From: Thelonectria olida
Lineage: Eukaryota; Ascomycota; Sordariomycetes; Hypocreales; Nectriaceae
Direction: 5' to 3'
Length of the DNA stretch: 64,000 nt
Assembly: GCA_020736575.1 (NCBI GenBank)
Contig: JAGPYM010000012.1
Span: 992,001-1,056,000, forward strand
Shown: positions 43,425-55,168 of the stretch, piece by piece
Numbering within the stretch: position 1 is the stretch's first letter
Layout: the number at the start of each line of letters is the position of its first letter
The notes under the pieces: model-generated
The model's input: only the letters and a program-made list of their open reading frames with translations
The model's database searches: none
Told to the model about the DNA's origin: nothing
Translations under genes and position numbers: made by a program

Positions 43425-44719
43425 GTTGAAGACAGGGACGGCCGGGCCGTGAGACTCTGGGGATATGGGGTAGTAGGTAAGGAGGATGAGAATGAGACAG
43501 GAGGGTGTTGCTGCCTGCAAGGGACAGTGTCTTTACGATCAGAGGGCGCAGCTGGGTCGCGTGGATGGTGCAGCGGTTGGGGTTTCAGAGTCTCGTGGTC
43601 TCCGAGTGTCAGGCTGGAGAGGTTATAGGTGCAAAACTACGAAGCGTTTCTAGATATAAGACAGGGGGTGAAGGACTCAAATATAGATAAGGTAATAACG
43701 GAAGACGACTGGACATTACTACATTATCAAGGCTGAGAAATGGAAGGAGAGGGAGGCAACCCCCCTCCCCCTGTAGTTACCTATGTAGTGACATTTTGGC
43801 AAGAGCTGAACATCAAAACCCGTGTCCCCCTTCCCCCCCAACGAACTGGACTCGTGACGTTGGTTGGCTGGCTGACTTGAAAGATCAACTACAAGCCACA
43901 CACACACTTTTGGTGTGATGATGTCGGCTGCACCACAATGGTCACGAAATAAGGTCGGTAGCGTCCGCAGGCAAATAAGGCAGCGTCGATCTCGGAACTA
44001 GGGGACTTGGCATATGCGCGGCGACGAAATAGAAGTGTTTCCAATCAGGGAAAAACCGATGCCGTCATGGCGCTGAGGTGAGTGACTGTCAACGGTGTTC
44101 CAGCCACACCTTCTTTCGAATGATCGGCGACTAATGTGGTCAGCTGGAAAGGGGGCTGATGGAGAGAATTAGAGGCGGTGCACCAAACTATTTTCCTACT
44201 CGTTCCTTGTACAGTTCGAGTTGAAGGATGGCTGTCCGTCCCTCAGCTGTCCATAGGTAAGTACCAGTCGATCACGGGTGCGGGCCTTTCCTCAGGTACG
44301 TACCCCCAGATCGTTCAATACCTACTACCTAGAAGTCACGTCACAAGCCCATCAAACAAACACCTACCCGCCACCACGAACGCCACGAAAAAGCTTGGCC
44401 TGGAGATGGCATTTAACATTGTTCAACCGGACCAACACGATCGATCTTGAACATATCAAATCAATTATCAGGGTATTGTAGCGACCCCCAAAGTCGCCCT
44501 GAACATTTCGCTGTCCTGCGCGAACACTGTCTCTCCCCAACGCCATGTGTCAACTCCGGGATCGTCGATGCAGCTTTCCTCGACATGCATGTGTATCCTT
44601 GGATATCAACGATTAAAAAAAAGAAAAAAGAAAAAAGAACAAATTTAGTTATCCTCCTTGCTCCGAAACTCCCGAAACGACCCTGTCTAATTGTCGTAAG
44701 AACCGACGTCGACCGTTGC
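43425..44719. other. Intergenic, no gene seen
   Basis: The upstream region of the minus-strand APP1 gene and the 3' flank of the next minus-strand gene. AT-rich with an A-rich run at 44616-44640. No supportable open frame. Confidence 0.5.
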
Positions 44720-46344
44720 TTAGTAGAACCAGCTGGTCTTGGGTTGTCGCACAAACAGTTTGTCCATGATCTCGTCATACATCGGCTGGCCTAGGCTGAC
44801 TATGGCTCGGTGGCTCACGGTGAAGGCGTCGTAGAATAGGTGATCGTGGGGAACAGCGCATTCGACCGTCACCTCGTCCGTGTCAACCGTCAAGTCGTCT
44901 AGTGACGCCTCGACGCAGGGCGACCATACATCCAGATATCGGTTTAAGTCGTCCCGGGACAGAGTTCCGTGGCCCTCTGAGTCTCTGACCTCCGATCGGT
45001 GCATCTCCTCTTCCGTGATGGCGTCCAGGATGATTTGGGCATTGTCAATGCGGATGCCGTTGCGGAAAGGATACGGCGCATAAATGACACGATCGTCCAC
45101 AAACTTGGTTTCGTTGAGCACCTTGGGTCGCAACGCTGAAGGCAGCCAATCGAAGATTGAGCTGTCCTTGCCTGAGTCGTCTTCCCTTTTCTCAACTCCT
45201 CCTTCTCTCCTTGTCGGCTTGGATTCGGGCGTGGCGGGTGCTCTGGGGTCGGTACTCTCGAAATCCATCGGCTTCTTCGCTCCCTTCTTCTTCCAGTGAC
45301 GAAGGTTGAAGTCCACCGCTTCGTCCCAGAACCTCGTCAACCAGAGGGCGTTGCGGGTGTGCTCGGCGACGGAACCGGGGAAGGTAGGAGCAGGTCGACC
45401 GCGCCAGCCAGGAGTAATGGTAATGTCAAAAAGCTTAGGAATTATGACACGGAAACTCTCTAGCTTGCGTTCATCGACCGACTTGATGGCTTCGGGATCG
45501 GTCAACTCTGTTATCTGGGACTCGGTGGCGTTGGACCAGAAGTCGGAAAAGGCAATCGACTTGGAGTCGAGTGATTTCGCATACAGCTTCTCAACCTGAT
45601 CGAAGATGTGCTTAACAGTCGAGTCAATGAGTTCCTCGGCTACATCGCGGGGCATAGCGGCCAGGTTCCAGATTTCCCAAGAACCAAACGAGAAGACCCA
45701 GAGTGTTTCGTGGGGGACGTCATCGACATCGGGGAGCGGCATGGCAAGAAACTTGTCAACTTGAGCAGCAAGATCGGGAGTGTTGTGGGGGACAGGATAC
45801 TGCTCGCCGATGAAGGCGTAATCCAGAGCCGGCTTCTCTGTGATGTTTGTCTTGTCGGTAATGTCCCGAAGTTCACTAAGCTCCTTGGCATAGATACTGT
45901 TGGACGCCAAGCCGTGTGTCTCAGGAACAAGAGAGATATGCGAGGTGCAGTTCATCTAAAGAGGGTCAGATAAGCGTCTGAAGGAAACTAAAGGTTCTTG
46001 CTTACCTGCTTGCACAGCTCCTCGGTCCATGTTGTACGTCGCTTCTGGGGATCGGTAGCGCTACCTGTTACATCGGGCGAACCGAACACGACTATTCTCA
46101 GATTCGAGTGCGATATGGGTTTTGCAGACCAGCTTAGGACGTCTTTGTAGCCGGTCAAGGAAGATCCATCCAAATGCGATGGCATGAGGCCAAAGATGAT
46201 GAAGACGGTGAATAGAATGGCGCTCGCTTGAAGAATCACTCGAAGATTACCCCGCCAAGCGCGGGCGGAACAGAAGAGAATGATCTTGGCCAGCGAGTTG
46301 CGTTCTGTTCCCCCGACATTGTGGTCTAAAGTTGATGTGATCAT
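44720..46344 (-). CDS. SGNH-hydrolase-like type II membrane protein
   Basis: Two exons on the minus strand (46344-46006, 45955-44720) encode 524 residues. The donor is GTAAGC and phase is 0. A short N-terminus is followed by one hydrophobic helix (about residues 36-54, LILQ-type to FGLM), giving a type II topology with the rest in the lumen or outside. LRIVVFGSPD (82-91) sits where SGNH/GDSL enzymes have GDSL block I. LWVFSFGSWEIWNLA (198-212) fits block III (GxND-like). DAFTVSHRA (489-497) fits the C-terminal DxxH block. Block I has SPD instead of the usual DS, so activity is uncertain. A long insertion rich in Lys/Glu (about 340-390) interrupts the domain. The ends are NMF-like tail-free (last residues TSWFY). 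I cannot name a substrate; polysaccharide or lipid esters are the family norm. Confidence 0.7.
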
Positions 46345-49300
46345 GGTGGCCCGAGTCAGCCGGGAGAGAAGAGAAGGGAGAAAGTCGGGGAAGACGTGAG
46401 TTAAGGGCGGTGACGAGGGGGAATCGGTGTTCCTTGGATTCTATAAAACGAGCATTTGCTGTTGTCGGAGGGCTGAGGTTGTGGACAGGAAAGGGAAGGA
46501 AATGAGAACGAGAGAGAGAAAGGAGTTGAATGGAGTTGAAGGAGTTCGAAACCAGTCCGAAGGAAAAGCAACAATCAGAGCAAAGATCAAATGCCTCGGG
46601 CGGGAATGGTGAATTAAGGAGGGATGACGTTGCCTCGAGGCTGAGACTGCAGTGACACGCCGTTGGTGGTTTGCTCTGGGTGGTGAAGGAAGAGGCGGGA
46701 GTGGGTTCCTTGGAGGGGAGGGATGAGGGAGGCTACGAGTTTGCGATATGGTGACGATGGGCAAGGGTATGGGGTGGGGGAGGGGGGGGTTAATTGGGAA
46801 TGAAGTCAAGGATAAAGTCGAAAAAAGAGTGAAAGGGAAGAAGAAAGTCGAGACGAAGAGTCAGGAGAGAGGCAACGTAGGGGAGAAGGGAGACGAAGTG
46901 GAGGGCGTCAAGTAGTACAGCAACAGGTACGCGTACGCCGGTGCATTGGGATGCGACACAACTGGGTGCACAGTACAGAAGATTGCATGGGGATACGCGG
47001 ACGGCATCCATCATCCATTACACGCATTTGCCAATCCTTGCTTGGGCCGAATCCACGCATCCATCCACGACCACACTGGTCGACGCCTCAGCTCATTCAA
47101 GCCCGCCACCCCGGAAAAGAAGGCATCTTTAGCGTCATGGGAGACTTCTTGACTCTTTTGCCATGCGACCATGGAACGTCTGATCCCCTGGCCCTTGCGG
47201 AATTGTGCTGCTGTTCCTGTGACGCGCAACCCTTTTTCCCCCTTGCCCCCTGGCATAATCACAATCCATGAATGGCGGCGGTTTTGATGCGGTAGAACCG
47301 TCTGGGCTTCTCCATGCGCGAGTACGAATATCAAATAGATAGGTCGCAGCCCACATCCCGTTCGTTGATCATCGTCCACAACAGAAGGAGAGCACGCGAC
47401 CAACCAACGTAACAAACAGTCCCTGGTTTCACGGAAGGAAGCGTCCTTTTTGATGAAGCTGTTTCACCCTCCCTTATCACAATTTTCGCTCTTGTTCGTC
47501 CTTTGCTGAACAGCGAACACACGTATTCATGCCAACCCGCCGGCGTCGTCAGCAGCGGAGCTCCCGAGCCGCTGTGACCGCTGTGGCCGCACTCAATTGC
47601 GGTCGGCCCGCCGCCTCTTTTTGGCAGTGGTTTTGTTCGTTCCGTGACAGGCGAGGGGGACAAGAAGCTCAAAGGTGAAGGAATTAAAAATGACCATGGG
47701 CCATTTCGTGCGCTGATCATCGTTGAGGGAGAATCTGGCCTTTTTTTCCTTCTGGTTTAGCTTCTTTCCTGGGACAGTCCCAGCGACCAACGGTCAAACC
47801 TTCAAGTTTACAAACGGATTGTGGGGTCGCGAATGACGACGGATGATGGGGGTGGAGGGTTTCATTCACGTCGTTATCCCTGACTTGAATGTACCGCCAA
47901 ATACATAACATCTTCGACTTCCGTTTATCCTGCTGTGACTTTGAGCTTTGGCCCTTTGGGTAATTCCGAGCAGCGCCTTGAATCAGCCTCTAGCGCCTCC
48001 TGCCACTGATCAAGACCCCAAGAATCTAACTAGAACACAGGGGACCTGTCTGCCGAGTCTCTCCGTCATCTTGGCCGATGTCATTCCCATATTACTCGCA
48101 CGTTGCTCTGGCTTGGCTTATTAGACTTTCTAATTGGCAAACTCCGTTTTATTCATCTATTTCTTTCTTTTCTCCTCTCCCCTTCTCTATTTTCCTCGTG
48201 AATATCCATCCCCCTTTTCTCATCAATTACCTGTCTGCCTGTCTCGTCTCGCATGGCAATCCGGCATCACCTTTCCTTTCTAATGCATGTATGCCGCCTC
48301 GCCCAAGCTTCTTCCGGCGGCAACGCGGGTATGCCGTGCCGATTTGGAGGCCATTCTGCGAGATGGCGGCTCAAATACCCGTAGACGCCTCCTGGATTCG
48401 GACACGGTGCGTCATGGCGCTGTTCCAGAGGAGTCTCCCACGGCATTCTCATGCCGCTTGGAGCCCGCTCTTTGGACCAGCGCGCCCCAATCATGGTGCC
48501 GATTCCCCGAGTTCCTTTGCCGTTTAACCAACCCCAGAAGAAAAATCGGCCAATAATGCCTCTAGACTATGCAATCATGAAATCATGAAAGCATCTTCAA
48601 TGAATGCAAATACAGATACAACAAAAGTCCCTTCTCAAAATCTAAGTTACCAACGATCCGCTCAGGACACGACGAGTAGGTACGGCATAACTAACATGAG
48701 ACTGCCCACGCGATACCCAAAACTCCGCTACTCAAACAAAGGCTCTCTGAAACAGGCTTGCGACCAAGGTATCACCATCTTTCTTAATTCTCACCTCTTC
48801 CTCGTCCTCTTAAAGTCAAAAGAACGGTCTGTCACTCAGTGATCCACGTCCCCGCAGCACTGCCAGTGCTAATTAGTTTGGCGAAATGAAATGAGACCAG
48901 CAAACACGCTTGCAGGTCGAATTGCCCATGGTTTATAATTAGGGCATTCGGGAATTTGATCGCCCCTGTCCAGCTAATAAAGTCAATTTCTGCCTTGTGG
49001 AGTTGGTGCATCCGTGCCTCAACTTCCCTCGCTTCGAGAAGCATCATTGACGAGTGTTGAGACGTTTCGATACCTTTGAACTACGTCAAAGACTTTTGGT
49101 TTTTCGGCCATTGACAAGCCGGCTACTTCTATTCACGACCTAGCATAGTATCCGCCGTCTTCCTCCTCTTTAAATGCCCACAATAACTCCAGAACTCCAA
49201 CAACAAGCTACCCAGGTTTGGCGACAACTTCTTGTCTTCCTTTCCTCGGTTCCGACCGTGAATAAGGGCAATTGGGGATTGCAACAACGAGACTGTTGGG

Positions 49301-50812
49301 TCGAGACTCTCCAAATCAGTCATACAAGTCAGAACATATTCACAAACCGGTTAAGGCGATGCTCGTTGATCTATGGAAGTTAAGTACATACACCCTTCGA
49401 GCTTCATCCTGCCCAATCCTGGTACGGCTACACCATTGGGCCAACATGATTGAGCGAGTTTATCCAACACAGTGGTTCCCAGACCTCTTTTAAGAGTGTC
49501 TTCCCCCAGTAAACTCGCATCATGATGCGATACCCCTTTTCAGTACTCTATCATATCACACGAGCAATGGCAGAACAGTGTTGTGTCGTCCTGACATCGT
49601 TTCTTGTGTCTGGAACAAAGTGGACAGGAAAGGAATGCCCCGATGTTAACTGAAGCATGAGACGTCCAATGGCCAATTGATGGTCGAGACAAAGAGACAA
49701 ACATGGGAGCACACCCCAAAACGGCCTGGACTCGTGTCAACACCCCTAAGCCGTTCTGTACTGTATATGTATGTCTAAGACATAACGAGGGTTCCAGGCA
49801 CAGAATCTCAATTTGCCAAGGGAAGCATCAGTAACAAGGGAGTATGTCGGGGCCAAAGAAAAGCGTGTCGAGACTTCAAGACTCCCTTAGTATTCGTTAC
49901 GGTAGTCCTAGCGAACCCTGGAGAATGAGGTGGTCATGTAGCCCATATAATCACATATGTTGCTTTTTTGGGCCACGACGGTGGCTACTGGCCAGAGCTG
50001 TCCTAGCTGAACTCCCAAAGCTGGAGCTGTCGAGTCCTACTACGTAAGACGCATATGCAGCTTGCCAGATCATCACTCATCAAGACCCCACAATCAACAT
50101 GGTTGTACCACCAGCCTGGGACCTTTCATAAACGTGAGACCAAAGGCCGTTGAAGCTGGTCTATCAAACGGGCCGGGCATGCAAGTTCGGTCGCGGAGGG
50201 TTGCGTCGTTGCAGATTCCGCAACTGCCTAATGTATATGGTCATTGCACATTATCGTCGTCCTAACTATCTACTGTTTCAACGCCATTTCGAATTGTTTC
50301 GACTCTTGCCAAGACGATGGCTGCATTCGACAAGTGGCGCGCACGTGCATCAGCCACCCCTGCTCGCTTGTTGGGGGGCATCTTGAAACGGTCACAGCAA
50401 CCAGCCTTGTTCATCTTCCCATAATAAACCACTCGCATACATACTATACTGGATTCTTCTCTCTTCTCACATGCACATGCCCTGATCCTTCAGGCTAGAG
50501 GATCATCACCTGTCCTACCGAGCCCCCAGCTGTCAGCAATTCGCGCCCGACAGCCCTTCGACTAGGCCCCAACTGCCCGCCCCTCGTCTACACAGCACTG
50601 CCTCCCCGACTCCATCCGTTCCCAGCGATGTTGCGCTTGCGCCTTCGCTTCGAGTCATGACCGCGTCTGGATCGCTTCGCCTTCCTCATCGCCGTACACC
50701 ATCCGAATAGCCCCGCTGCCGTCCTGCCTCTGCTCTCCACCTAGCCGCTCGTCAAGCTCAAGTCGTGAGCCTTGAGAGTCCTAGGCCCCATCTTGGGCCC
50801 ATCTAGCCCGTC
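46345..50812. other. 4.5-kb divergent gap, no supportable gene
   Basis: It separates two divergent genes. The left end has G- and A-rich runs (46620-46900). Several frames of 60-150 codons occur on both strands but none shows family resemblance. The last 400 bases before 50813 are CT-rich with short upstream ATGs, as expected for the long 5' leader of the disordered-protein gene. Confidence 0.5.
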
Positions 50813-53800
50813 ATGCTCTCTCATCTACGGTTCCACCGTCGAGGGCCTTCGAATCCCGCCTCGCCTTTGCCTGACCAGCATACAACCTCTCCTCACTCGT
50901 CGCTGTTCTCGCCCTTCACCTCAGACGCTCTCTCTCCGGATCTTCCCACGCCATCGTCCGGTTCCCCCGCTCTGCCACCCACGCTACCCCCCATTGCACG
51001 AGTTACGTCAGCCGAAACCGAATCGAAGCTGGACCGTCAACGAAATGCTGATATGGCGCCTCAAGCCGACTCGCGACCGCAGCAGCAGTCGTCGCGGTCG
51101 CCATATAATGTCGGCTCCAGCTTCATAGGCGGCCTTGCCCTTCAGAAGTACCAGCGAAATATGGAAGCCCACAATAACGATGGCGTGGACAATACCAGAG
51201 GCACGCCGGGCAACCAATCCGGCCCATCACGGCCGCCACCACAGGTTTTAAGGAATTCCAAGCAGCCAGCTTCCTTCAGCACGCCGACGGACCTGCAGAA
51301 CTCGGCACCGGCTCCTACAGGCCTTCGTCCAGCCGGGACTCGCCTGCATACCGACTTACCCAGCCTTTATCCATCGACGAGCAACCCACAGCCCACGAAA
51401 ACCAAGAAGGGCCTCCCTTTCCTCAAGAACCCGATGTCGACGCTATTATCGAGAAGGAAGAACAACCAGCAGGTGCCCAATCTTGTGACTCTCCCGCCCA
51501 AAAACGGCCCGGAGGAGCCAATGTATGATCCTCGAATCAAGGGAACTCGTGTCCATGACTTCAGCGCACCAAGGTCCAAGAGGACCACGGCTCCAAGCAA
51601 TGGCCCGGCTTATGTGCTATCTCCATCTCAACCCAGTCCTATGCTCGAACAAGAGAAGTCGGGAACTAAACGCAATCCCAGCAGCGCCGCATCAGCATCA
51701 GTGTACTCACAAGATTCACTACCTCCCAATGTTACACCAAAATCGCCCGATCCCGGAGAAGGATTCGACAAATTCCCGCCACCTCCCCCTCAATACACTC
51801 CTCCAGTTCCTCCTCCTTATAATGATGGCCCAATTTCAGTTCAGCCTAAGCCGTCTCAAGCATCTCGACTTATCGATGATTCCAGTTCAGTTTACTCGAG
51901 GGCATCAACTCGCGTTGGCCCCTCGAGGGGACCCTCCACATCTGGAAGAGACCCGTCTGCTCTACCCCGGCATATGAAGAGCACGTCATCCAGGTTCAGC
52001 TTCGATATGATTGGGGCTGCAGGAAAAGAACAAGAAAAGCTTCTGGAGGACCGGCACCGACAACGAGAGGCAGAAAAGCAGACATCGGACCCTCCTTCTC
52101 ACCGAGACTCGAGATTTGACGATTTCGATGAAGATGCTTTCGACTACGACGCCATGATGGACGACGACGGGCTAGAGGAGCCAATCCCCGAGATCAATGC
52201 GGATTACGATGAAGCCGATTACTTCGAGGAAGAAATCCCTATGGTGGGTGACGATGATATTGGCGAAGAGTATGATCCAGACAACGACCAGGAAAACTTT
52301 TCGGGTTTCGTCTTTCAACGGTCCAACCCGACGTCGTCGTTGGTCAGTCCTACGAGCGCTGGGTTCCTCGTCACCCCAAGAGATGCAGATGGGAATGCCA
52401 TAGGCTACGCCATGAGCAAGGACAGCCCCAGGCTTCCTGATTCGGTGTCCCCAAATCTTCTCTCTCCCCAGATGATACCAAACTCTGGGATGCAAGCTGG
52501 TGGGCTGGGAATCCAAGGCCTCGACCTCCCAGTCCCCACTCAGATTGAGAACGAAGCTGCATTCCAGCAGAATGAACAAGTGCCCCCTGAAAATCTACCC
52601 CAATCGAATAGGCCCGACGACTTGTACTTTGACGATGGAATGCTCAACTACGAGAAAAACGAGTTTGCCGAGGACCTCGCTGCCCCTCCGGAATGGGACG
52701 ACGCCCCTTTCGATGAGTCGATCTTTGACAACAACGACACTGATCAGTATGGTCGACCAATTGCGGGCGCGTTTGCGCAAGCCCAGGCGGACCGGCGCGC
52801 GGCTCTGGAGGTTCAGGAGGCCCAAGAGGCTCAGGAGGCTCAGGACGAGGTGGTAGTCAAACGGGAATCCGATCTAACGTCCCGATTCTCGGCTCTCTCA
52901 GGGACTTCAGACTCGACGGCGCATACCTCACTCAGCGTCAATGGTCAGAAGCCCGCCTCTTGCGGAGAAGCTCGAGAAATCTCTTCACATCATTCGCCGG
53001 AAGAGAGCTCCGCATCCCAGGGTGCCAATCTTGGAGGCGATACGATGGCTGCATACCAGGCTGCGCTTGCGGCGGCTGCCCACAAAGCTGTTCTGTCGGG
53101 CAAATTTCAGCGTGCCACTTCACCATCCCAAGATGAGATGCCTTCTTCAGAATATGGGCAGTCTCCAGATACACCTGACCACGAAGACTCGTTTGCAAAC
53201 GGCGGTTATGACGAATATGGCTATGAAGACATGGCCGACTTCGAACTTGATGACGATGCCATCATCGCCGAGGCCAACGCCAGTGCCCTGGCCAACGATT
53301 CAGATGGGTGGTATGGCCAAGAGTTTGGGTTTTTCTCCGCGCCTGCAGGATCACATCACGGTCAACAGTCCGTGACAGAATATGAGTACGCCAATGGCGG
53401 CTTCTTTGGACCAAAGGGAGGTCTCGATCGCTCAACAAGCGGGCGCATGGTGTCCCGGGAGCCAAATCTTACACCCATCACGGAACGGTCAGAATACTCG
53501 AATCGTAACTCGATGATGAGTCTTAACATGCCAGGATTCAGTTCAGGAACTCCGCTCCAGAGCCCTGGTCTTGCTCAGCTTGCCCTCTTGGGAGATCGAG
53601 GAGATGAGATGAGCCTGTCTGCCCTTCTCCGACTCAGATCTAAAGCTTGGGGCTCCCAGGTCAGTCTCGTATCCAGCGGGGGCTCTCCTCGTTCAGAGAG
53701 GGGAGATGGTCCCAGCTCACCATGGGCACCAACTTTTTCAAGCCCAACCGCCTACCACGCTCGAAAGAACTCGGTTCTCTCGACGGTCAGCCAGGACTCT

Positions 53801-54214
53801 GAAGATGAGATCAGTATGTCGGGAAGTCCTACTTTAACCACGGGCTTTCCTATACCCGATGCCTACCCACCGCCTGTTCCCTCACTCGGGGACAAAGGAG
53901 TGTCTAATTCCACTTCGACATCAAAATCACTACAGCCCGAGTATGTCGTCTCGCCCGTCACGAGCACGGGGGAACCTCCTCTCTCGGCATGCGGTATAAG
54001 TCCAGTTGAACGTCACAGCAGCTCAGAGAGCGTGGGCTCCAACGTCCCTTCCCGGTTTTCTGGCATGGGCCATCGCCACAAGACGTCAGCAGAGAGTATC
54101 TCATACACCAAAGAAGAGGAGAGTGGGGAAGCACGATGGGTCTTGGAACGTCGCCGAACAGGCGAATCAGGACAACAGATTCTTGAAAGGGAGTTCATTG
54201 AGGGACAGATTTGA
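50813..54214 (+). CDS. Large disordered fungal protein (1133 aa), function unknown
   Basis: A single uninterrupted exon of 1133 codons from ATG 50813. I do not recognise a named domain. Visible parts: a Ser/Pro-rich N-terminus; a short basic block KKGLPFLKNPMSTLLSRRK near residues 200-220 followed by GTRVHDFSAP, which looks like a conserved docking segment; a proline tract PPPPPQYTPPVPPPY near 325; a strongly acidic stretch (FDDFDEDAFDYDAMMDDD and following, about 430-500) ending in FSGFVFQR; an Ala/Gln heptad-like run (QEAQEAQEAQ, about 666); AAYQAALAAAAHKA near 745; and a charged C-terminus ARWVLERRRTGESGQQ. Many SP/TP sites suggest phosphorylation. There is no signal peptide or membrane helix. 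It is probably a cytosolic regulator or scaffold; that is inference from composition only. Confidence 0.85.
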   Translation: MLSHLRFHRRGPSNPASPLPDQHTTSPHSSLFSPFTSDALSPDLPTPSSGSPALPPTLPPIARVTSAETESKLDRQRNADMAPQADSRPQQQSSRSPYNVGSSFIGGLALQKYQRNMEAHNNDGVDNTRGTPGNQSGPSRPPPQVLRNSKQPASFSTPTDLQNSAPAPTGLRPAGTRLHTDLPSLYPSTSNPQPTKTKKGLPFLKNPMSTLLSRRKNNQQVPNLVTLPPKNGPEEPMYDPRIKGTRVHDFSAPRSKRTTAPSNGPAYVLSPSQPSPMLEQEKSGTKRNPSSAASASVYSQDSLPPNVTPKSPDPGEGFDKFPPPPPQYTPPVPPPYNDGPISVQPKPSQASRLIDDSSSVYSRASTRVGPSRGPSTSGRDPSALPRHMKSTSSRFSFDMIGAAGKEQEKLLEDRHRQREAEKQTSDPPSHRDSRFDDFDEDAFDYDAMMDDDGLEEPIPEINADYDEADYFEEEIPMVGDDDIGEEYDPDNDQENFSGFVFQRSNPTSSLVSPTSAGFLVTPRDADGNAIGYAMSKDSPRLPDSVSPNLLSPQMIPNSGMQAGGLGIQGLDLPVPTQIENEAAFQQNEQVPPENLPQSNRPDDLYFDDGMLNYEKNEFAEDLAAPPEWDDAPFDESIFDNNDTDQYGRPIAGAFAQAQADRRAALEVQEAQEAQEAQDEVVVKRESDLTSRFSALSGTSDSTAHTSLSVNGQKPASCGEAREISSHHSPEESSASQGANLGGDTMAAYQAALAAAAHKAVLSGKFQRATSPSQDEMPSSEYGQSPDTPDHEDSFANGGYDEYGYEDMADFELDDDAIIAEANASALANDSDGWYGQEFGFFSAPAGSHHGQQSVTEYEYANGGFFGPKGGLDRSTSGRMVSREPNLTPITERSEYSNRNSMMSLNMPGFSSGTPLQSPGLAQLALLGDRGDEMSLSALLRLRSKAWGSQVSLVSSGGSPRSERGDGPSSPWAPTFSSPTAYHARKNSVLSTVSQDSEDEISMSGSPTLTTGFPIPDAYPPPVPSLGDKGVSNSTSTSKSLQPEYVVSPVTSTGEPPLSACGISPVERHSSSESVGSNVPSRFSGMGHRHKTSAESISYTKEEESGEARWVLERRRTGESGQQILEREFIEGQI

Positions 54215-55168
54215 TTGTAGCCTTGTTTTCTTTTGCTACTGTTCTTGACACGACTTATGATTGGGTTCAAAAACATGCCACACGTGGCACACACGACACA
54301 AAGCCAAAGCAGTGGAGGAGTTTATGATTGGGACAGGACTTTATATATATACATCGGAATCCGATGGCGGGTAGACATGCTTCTTCTCGCAGATACACTT
54401 TTCCTGGATGGATAAGTCTTACAAGGAAACGGCGGACGAAAAGTTTTAATATGTATTGGGGGAGATACCCAGTGATTGTTGGATGCCAAGCTCGACTAGA
54501 TAGGACTCGGGTTTATTTTCTTCGAGCCTGTAGCTGGAGCTCAGCGATTATCAATATTCAATGAGGGTTAGAACGACAGCTATTGATACTATGATATGAC
54601 ACTGTTTAGGTTCGTGTGTCATTGAAAATCTCTTCTAATGAGCTACGTGGTAGCTCATTGAGGATGAAGGTCACGCTGAAGACTCTAAGAATCACCCCAA
54701 ATTCTACGTGAAAGACATAAGCTAACAACAAAGCAGACGAGACTCCGATACAGACTCTAATCGCCCCAATCCCGTCGATGCCAGAGGGCTTATCTTGGGG
54801 CTTATTTCTGATACCAGCTCTAGGTTAGCTGGCCGCCAGCAGAAGCGCATACTGAGGCGCAACTTTATCACCTTTTTCTTGTTTGCAGAGAAATGAAGAA
54901 GCTATAAAGAGGGTCATCTTGATATGGGAGGGTTGATCTACAATGCTTTGGAAATACACACCACATTGCTCGTTCACAAATCGTTTTCGTCGTCTCAGTT
55001 AAATCGACCTGATAATCTGACCTTGCTGACTAAGTCGAGCTTCGGATTTCTATCCCGTCATCTTGCCACTCCATGTCTTAAACTGGACCCTTGACTGGCC
55101 GACTCGGAATTCGGGCTCCGGCTTCATCAACTACATTCACTCATGAGTGTGGATTTTCAACTCAGACC
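54215..55168. other. Intergenic with a perfect hairpin
   Basis: The 3' flank of the disordered-protein gene and the promoter of the DUF1992 gene. A perfect inverted repeat lies at 54637-54659 (separate entry). No gene is seen. Confidence 0.5.
54637..54659. repeat. Perfect 10-bp inverted repeat with 3-nt loop
   Basis: AATGAGCTAC, loop GTG, GTAGCTCATT. It forms a perfect hairpin on either strand, about 420 bp after the stop of the upstream gene and 510 bp before the next start. It could be a 3' UTR element, a protein-binding palindrome or a mobile-element remnant. Confidence 0.85.
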
